DNA of 64,000 bases from Streptococcus suis (GTDB lineage: Bacteria; Bacillota; Bacilli; Lactobacillales; Streptococcaceae), in the NCBI GenBank assembly GCA_029593505.1, contig JAKTNI010000003.1:124001-188000 (forward strand), given 5' to 3'. The notes beneath the pieces are model-generated. The model had not been told where the DNA came from. It saw nothing but the letters and a program-made list of their open reading frames with translations, and did no database searches. A program made the translations under genes and the position numbers. Shown here one piece after another: positions 59,279 to 64,000 of the stretch (positions within the stretch are counted from its first letter, which is position 1; the number at the start of each line of letters is the position of its first letter).

Positions 59279-61921
59279 CTAACCTTCATCATCCAATAAT
59301 AAGATATTTTTTATATTTTTTAGTCCTACATTTGAAATTTCAGAATCTGAAAATATTTCAAATTTATATTTTATAAACATAGCACTACCATCATTATGTG
59401 TGGACATAATAATTTGATAGTCTGATAATGAATGTCTTATTAAATCAATTAAAGCATATACATTCATAGAATCCATATCTTGAATCGGATCATCAATTGA
59501 TAAAAATTTGAATTCTTTTGAAATTTTAAATGTAGTATTTAGTGCCAAAGTGAAAGCAAACGAAATAACAGCTACTTGTCCAGAACTCAATTGATACATT
59601 ACATCTTGCTCACTATTACTATTTGCTATAAACCTAATATTAGAATTATTTTGAGTAGTTAGTAGAACTCCCATTCCTTGTTGGTAATTTTGTAAAATCT
59701 TAGCAGTGTACATATAAAAAGGAAGCTTTAACTTTTGAATCATCTGATCTTGGTAGGATTTTATGTTATTATTTAATTCCCTTACACGCTGCTGAAGATA
59801 AGTAATCATTCGTTCGATTATTTGAAGACGTTTCTCAATTTGGTTAAACATCGTCAAACTTTGTAGTTCAAACTGGTTAATAATATATTCCCGTTTTTGA
59901 CTGATTCTTTCTATAGTACAGTCCTCAAAAGTTTTTTCATTAGACGCAAAGTATTTATCAAATAGATTTTGTGAATCTAAACTTTTAGAATAATCAAATA
60001 CTATTTGTGATCTAAGTTCCTCTAAGAATACTAATAACCTGTCTTTGTTCTCTTTAAATTTATGCAAGTAAATGGGTAAGAGTTCAAAAGAAATTTCAAA
60101 TTCCCTTATTGATTCTCCAGCTAAAATAGAATATTTTTCTAAAAGTTTTTCAAAATCTACTCTCTTATTTACAACTCTAAGGAAAGTACCATAGACTTCA
60201 TTTGGAATCAACAGTTTTTCTTGCAATGAACTTATTAACTCTTTTTTCAAAATCTCAAACTTTTGTAGCGAAGCACTTTTATCAACTAACATAGGCGTAA
60301 TCTCTGAATTCATTACAACTACGTTGCTAAAAGACTCAGGAAAATTATAATTACCTATGGATCGTATCACCGCTAAAAAATCATCAGGAAGAACAAAGAG
60401 TTTCTCTTGCTCAATTTGAATTTGATTTTGCAACTCTATTTTTAATTGATTTAATTCTTCAACTAAATTTGAAACTTCTATTTCAAAATTAGTCAAATTT
60501 TTACGCAGTTGATTCGTTGTTTCTTCGTAAGCAAGCAGTAAATTCTTGCTTTCAATCCAATCATAACCACAAAATACACATTCTGAATGGTTATTATCAC
60601 TATGTTCTTTTAGACGACTTCTTATCTCGAGTAGCTTGTTAATCGAATCTGTTCCATCATCCAACTGCTCTTTTTTATTCTTGTAATTTGTTAACTTGGA
60701 ATCAAACGTTTCAAACCATACTTTGACAAATTCCCAACCTACAAAGCCATTTAAAGAATTCTTAATTGACTCTATATTAAGTTTATCAATTTCGACATCA
60801 AGCAAACTCTTTAGAATTTTTCCACGTTTAAATATCCTACTATCATTTTCCAACGATTCCAGTTGTTCAATATAGTTTTTAAGCAAAAAATAAGAGCAAT
60901 TTTTTTCATTTGAAATTAAACTATGATTTTGTTTAATAGACTCTATATTTTCCTGATTTTCAAAGATTTTTCTAACTATTAAGTAGCAAATAAAATCTTT
61001 ATCTTCCAACACCTCTCGCTCAAATTGCTCACTTTGTTTTCTAAGAAAGTAATCCTTTGGAGAAAATGAATCCCGAAATTCTTGTAATTTCTCAATTTCT
61101 GATAGATATATATTTAAACTTTCATTTGACAATTCATCATCAAAAACAATCGACTTATTGTTAAAAGCAAAGTCAGTATCTACTCTAAGAGACAATTTCG
61201 AATATAGAGTATTGTTCTTAATTGGAGAATTTTTTAGCTTACCCTTTTTTGCTTTTAGTTCCTTTTCACTAGAGGATAAAATACTTCTTAAACGCTCTAA
61301 TCGATTTTTCCTATTAACATAGTTTCCAATATTTAACAGAAAATTCAATTGTTCCTTTCTATCTTTCTCCTTTTGCTTCAAATAATAAGCTGTTTCATCT
61401 TGTTGAATATAATGAAACAAATCAAAAGTATCACCTAAGCTATAATCTTCTGATTCATATCCTAAAAACTGACTAATAACCTTTTGTATCTCTCTCTCAT
61501 TCAAACCATCAAAGTCTTCAATAGGTTGAAATGAAACTTCTGGCCCAAGCCGAACTGTTCTTTTAAATTTAGAAAATGAAAACTTTGGTACATTGCTTCC
61601 CTCAGTATTCATACTACTTTTATAGAGACTAGATACTATCAAAGAACTACCTTCATCATTTGTCAACATTAGCTCAATGAATGTATCTTCCTCAGGATTA
61701 TTTTGAAAATAAGGAGTGCTAAAACTACTTCTGCCATCGCTATAATCGGACTCTTCAATTCGACGGATTCTCCCAGTTAATGATAACTCAATTGCATCAA
61801 AAATTGTAGTTTTTCCAAATCCATTTGGTCCAACAAACAAAGTTACATTCTCTTGAAAATCAATAATTCTAGTTTCCTTTATATTTTTAAAGTTTTTTAT
61901 TAAAATTTTTTTGATTTTCAT
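59279..61921 (-). CDS. ABC-3C system: SMC/Rad50-like ATPase
   Basis: The 880-residue product has Walker A FVGPNGFGKTTIFDAIELSL at residues 30-49, a long coiled-coil middle with a zinc-hook-like CVFCGYDW near residue 448, and a C-terminal half with the signature YQLSSGQ, Walker B KFLSIDDPIQDMDS and the H-loop MSTHND. This is a Rad50/RecF-type layout with one split ATPase. Its start overlaps the preceding gene by four bases (ATGA). With its two partners it fits the ABC-three-component conflict system. ATP-driven DNA sensing is the inferred role. Confidence 0.88.
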   Translation of the reverse strand: MKIKKILIKNFKNIKETRIIDFQENVTLFVGPNGFGKTTIFDAIELSLTGRIRRIEESDYSDGRSSFSTPYFQNNPEEDTFIELMLTNDEGSSLIVSSLYKSSMNTEGSNVPKFSFSKFKRTVRLGPEVSFQPIEDFDGLNEREIQKVISQFLGYESEDYSLGDTFDLFHYIQQDETAYYLKQKEKDRKEQLNFLLNIGNYVNRKNRLERLRSILSSSEKELKAKKGKLKNSPIKNNTLYSKLSLRVDTDFAFNNKSIVFDDELSNESLNIYLSEIEKLQEFRDSFSPKDYFLRKQSEQFEREVLEDKDFICYLIVRKIFENQENIESIKQNHSLISNEKNCSYFLLKNYIEQLESLENDSRIFKRGKILKSLLDVEIDKLNIESIKNSLNGFVGWEFVKVWFETFDSKLTNYKNKKEQLDDGTDSINKLLEIRSRLKEHSDNNHSECVFCGYDWIESKNLLLAYEETTNQLRKNLTNFEIEVSNLVEELNQLKIELQNQIQIEQEKLFVLPDDFLAVIRSIGNYNFPESFSNVVVMNSEITPMLVDKSASLQKFEILKKELISSLQEKLLIPNEVYGTFLRVVNKRVDFEKLLEKYSILAGESIREFEISFELLPIYLHKFKENKDRLLVFLEELRSQIVFDYSKSLDSQNLFDKYFASNEKTFEDCTIERISQKREYIINQFELQSLTMFNQIEKRLQIIERMITYLQQRVRELNNNIKSYQDQMIQKLKLPFYMYTAKILQNYQQGMGVLLTTQNNSNIRFIANSNSEQDVMYQLSSGQVAVISFAFTLALNTTFKISKEFKFLSIDDPIQDMDSMNVYALIDLIRHSLSDYQIIMSTHNDGSAMFIKYKFEIFSDSEISNVGLKNIKNILLLDDEG

Positions 61922-62613
61922 TGTAATAATTCTCCTATTTGTAGTAAATCAGAAATAATTTTATCATCAGTAGAAATATCTTTTAGTGATTTTGATAATT
62001 TCTCGTCAGTGACATTAGAATAAAACTCCAATAATCTATTATCTAATTTATCCTTATCGTTCTGATACTGATTTTCTATACTTTTATAAATATCATTTCT
62101 TTTAGGGAGTGTGAAAAATGGTAGTTTTACTCCTATTTCCATCGCCATAAAATACGACTCACTAAAAAACATATCCTCTTCAAAAGCATCAATATTAGAT
62201 TCCAAGTAATTATAGAGTGCTTCATTAGTGGCTTTGTCTCGTAAATCCAATAACCCATTTCGAGTGTATAATATTATGAACTTTCTAAAATAATAATAGT
62301 CCTCTTCAATCAATAAAATTGATCGTTGAACTTTCTCATCTTCAAATACTTCCTTCAAGTCATCAACTTCTACCAAAATAAACATAGAAGTATTTTTCTT
62401 GATGTTTTCATGTTCTGGTGTTAGTGATACTCTTTCAAACTTTTTTATTACTTTTGAAGTCTTATCATCATCGAAAAAATTATTTAGCTCATCAGGACTA
62501 TATTGGCTAACAATAAAATACTCTGAGTTTTGTGAGTTAGTATAGAAATCAAATTCTGTATCCAGCTGGTTAAAATGGTTATTTTGTAAAAATTTTATAA
62601 TGATATCTCTCAT
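61918..62613 (-). CDS. ABC-3C system: middle component
   Basis: The 231-residue product is soluble, acidic and mostly helical: MRDIIIKFLQNNHFNQLDTE, then a middle FFSESYFMAMEIGVKLPFFT with LPKRND, and a helical end. No catalytic motif is visible. Its place between a REase-like effector and an SMC-like ATPase, with a one-base gap and a four-base overlap, is that of the middle component of ABC-3C systems. Direct family recognition from sequence is weaker than for its two neighbours. Confidence 0.75.
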   Translation of the reverse strand: MRDIIIKFLQNNHFNQLDTEFDFYTNSQNSEYFIVSQYSPDELNNFFDDDKTSKVIKKFERVSLTPEHENIKKNTSMFILVEVDDLKEVFEDEKVQRSILLIEEDYYYFRKFIILYTRNGLLDLRDKATNEALYNYLESNIDAFEEDMFFSESYFMAMEIGVKLPFFTLPKRNDIYKSIENQYQNDKDKLDNRLLEFYSNVTDEKLSKSLKDISTDDKIISDLLQIGELLQ

Positions 62614-62614
62614 A

Positions 62615-64000
62615 TTAGTCTTCCTTCGGTACCCTCAAATTCTTTTCTTTTGCTTTCTTAATGCTAATAAATTCCATATTTGGTTTAAAAATGTTATGTT
62701 GTACCCCAGTATTCCATTCTTCACGATATCTATTATCTGGCACGCCATCAAATTCATCAATTCTATTCCCAATATGCAACTCGTCTATATCTCTATTAAT
62801 AAGGAAATCATGATTAAAAGTAGCTTTTAAAAATTCTGAGTTGCCAATTATTTCTTGAATAGTTTTTGCAATTCTCCCAGGTCTATCCTGTGTACTAATC
62901 AAAGAAGTTCTATAACTCTTCTCATTATCATCTAAATAACTGTAAGCTTTAAACGAAAATCCCTTAATTTTCTCCAGTAATACATAAAATATATCCTCCA
63001 TTGGGGCATTACGAAACAATTCTAAAAAATTTTCATCTGAATTTTCATGTGGTAACATCATTCTCACAAATTCATAAAACTCATCTTTAGTCAATGACAG
63101 TAATTGATTATTTATTTCATCCATAAGTTTAATATCTTCCTCTTCAATGTCACTTACATAATCACGACGATATTTTTCCCACCTATAGGTCAAATTATTT
63201 TTCATTTCATATACTTCATCTTTTGGAGTTTCCTTTTCAATAATGGAAAGTATTTCTCCAAAGGATATTTCTGGAAAACCAGATTCACTGTGTGCTTGTC
63301 CAATGCTATGATCCAATAATGAACCTACATATTTCTGGTATACTTGATTAAAATGCGAAGGATTATCTTTTAAAAGGTTACTACTCAGTCCTAAAATCCC
63401 TTCTATTTCAGCTATACAATAATCTCTAATAGTATCATTATTATCATCCTGAGAAAGTGGACAATAAAACAGATTTTCAACCTGATTATACTCATAAAGG
63501 TTGATACAAGAAACATTATCTGTGTATTTTGTTCTCCCAGAATATTTTTTCAAATAATCGCCCTTTAATAGATTAAAATCCGGCACATCTACAATCACAT
63601 GTAAAAATCTGCTATCAGAAGGCACCATCACTCGCACTACATTTCCTTTGCCATCAAATTCATGAATCTGAAATCCCTTTTGATCTATTTTTTCCTTTCC
63701 ATCTTCAAACTTCCTTGTTTGTATATTAAAAAGGTCCGAGTAATCCTCTCTCTCATTACCATTGACATAGGCTTTTACTTGATGCCTCGATAATACTTGA
63801 TCATCATCGGCAACAATATCAAAGTCCTCAGCATTCTCATATCTTATAGCATACTCCTCAAAATTTTCTATATTATTTTCAATGCACTCTCGTAATTGTC
63901 TTAGTGCTACTAAAAATCCAACTTTTCCTTGATGAATATAGCCACTCCAACTTGGTGTTGCATTCCTATTTTGGTCAACGTTTGAACTCACCAACTTAAT
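62615..64000 (-). CDS. ABC-3C system: effector with REase-like nuclease domain, may be partial at the edge
   Basis: At least 459 residues are in the window; the frame is open to the right edge, with only a TTG (63994) or GTG (63991) available as starts, so the true start may lie outside. The N-terminal domain holds TPSWSGYIHQGKVGFLVALR, then EDFDIV and RHQVKAY, an acidic residue followed by Q-x-K as in restriction-endonuclease-like folds (D57/D59, Q72-K74 numbered from 63994). The C-terminal part is helical and has no membrane helix. This is the domain order of ABC-3C effectors and resembles Cap4-type nucleases at the N-terminus. Confidence 0.82.
   Translation of the reverse strand: MKLVSSNVDQNRNATPSWSGYIHQGKVGFLVALRQLRECIENNIENFEEYAIRYENAEDFDIVADDDQVLSRHQVKAYVNGNEREDYSDLFNIQTRKFEDGKEKIDQKGFQIHEFDGKGNVVRVMVPSDSRFLHVIVDVPDFNLLKGDYLKKYSGRTKYTDNVSCINLYEYNQVENLFYCPLSQDDNNDTIRDYCIAEIEGILGLSSNLLKDNPSHFNQVYQKYVGSLLDHSIGQAHSESGFPEISFGEILSIIEKETPKDEVYEMKNNLTYRWEKYRRDYVSDIEEEDIKLMDEINNQLLSLTKDEFYEFVRMMLPHENSDENFLELFRNAPMEDIFYVLLEKIKGFSFKAYSYLDDNEKSYRTSLISTQDRPGRIAKTIQEIIGNSEFLKATFNHDFLINRDIDELHIGNRIDEFDGVPDNRYREEWNTGVQHNIFKPNMEFISIKKAKEKNLRVPKED

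Noticed and set aside
1..64000. CRISPR arrays, rRNA operons or intact insertion sequences
   Set aside because: No regularly spaced direct repeats, rRNA segments or complete transposase genes were seen.

Overview
The window is low-GC Firmicute DNA from a streptococcus, most likely Streptococcus suis or a close relative. The evidence is gene content and order that match streptococcal chromosomes: tdk-prfA-prmC-glyA, lepA, engB-clpX-folA, parE/parC-ilvE, rexB-rexA, rpmE2-pde2-flavodoxin-chorismate mutase, and ahpC-ahpF. The species is inferred, since no marker gene was tested.

Positions 1-44,700 are housekeeping chromosome, mostly read on the minus strand. In order they hold a tdk/prfA/prmC/glyA cluster for translation and one-carbon metabolism, a surface-type protein with an Excalibur domain, lepA, engB, clpX and folA. 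Next come rpsA with three flanking tRNA genes (Arg-CCG, Gln-UUG, Tyr-GUA), ilvE, and parC and parE split by three accessory genes, one of them a broken CPBP protease. They are followed by plsY, rexA/rexB, obgE, uvrC, a two-gene ABC exporter, radC, rpmE2, an apbE-pde2 pair, flavodoxin, chorismate mutase, a NUDIX gene, tRNA-Arg(CCU) and ahpC/ahpF. plsY and uvrC have extended -10 promoters placed so that transcription should start at the ATG itself, which predicts leaderless mRNAs.

Positions 44,900-51,650 form an accessory island on the minus strand. It is a tandem array of polymorphic-toxin debris: 5'-truncated LXG-type pretoxin/toxin C-termini or bare toxin tails, nearly all followed at once by an immunity-type gene. 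The units include two copies of a TspA-like membrane toxin end with a DUF443 immunity gene, an HNH nuclease end with its neighbour, a glycine-rich membrane toxin tail overlapping a two-helix immunity gene, and a GAD-like immunity gene. No full-length LXG toxin is present. Fragments of a serine recombinase, an RHS protein and a DUF262 protein are spliced into the array.

Positions 51,990-54,740 carry an HscC-like Hsp70 translationally overlapped with a membrane-anchored J-like protein. Positions 55,100-56,670 are mobile-element wreckage: a serine recombinase fused to a terminase fragment, and a regulator broken by a 10-bp tandem duplication. Positions 56,750-59,130 are a mobilisation module: an internally deleted relaxase, MobC, a relaxosome accessory protein and a candidate oriT. 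Positions 59,279-64,000 carry a tightly coupled three-gene operon that I read as an ABC-three-component (ABC-3C) conflict/defence system, made of a REase-like effector, a middle component and a Rad50-like ATPase. Its first gene may run off the right edge.
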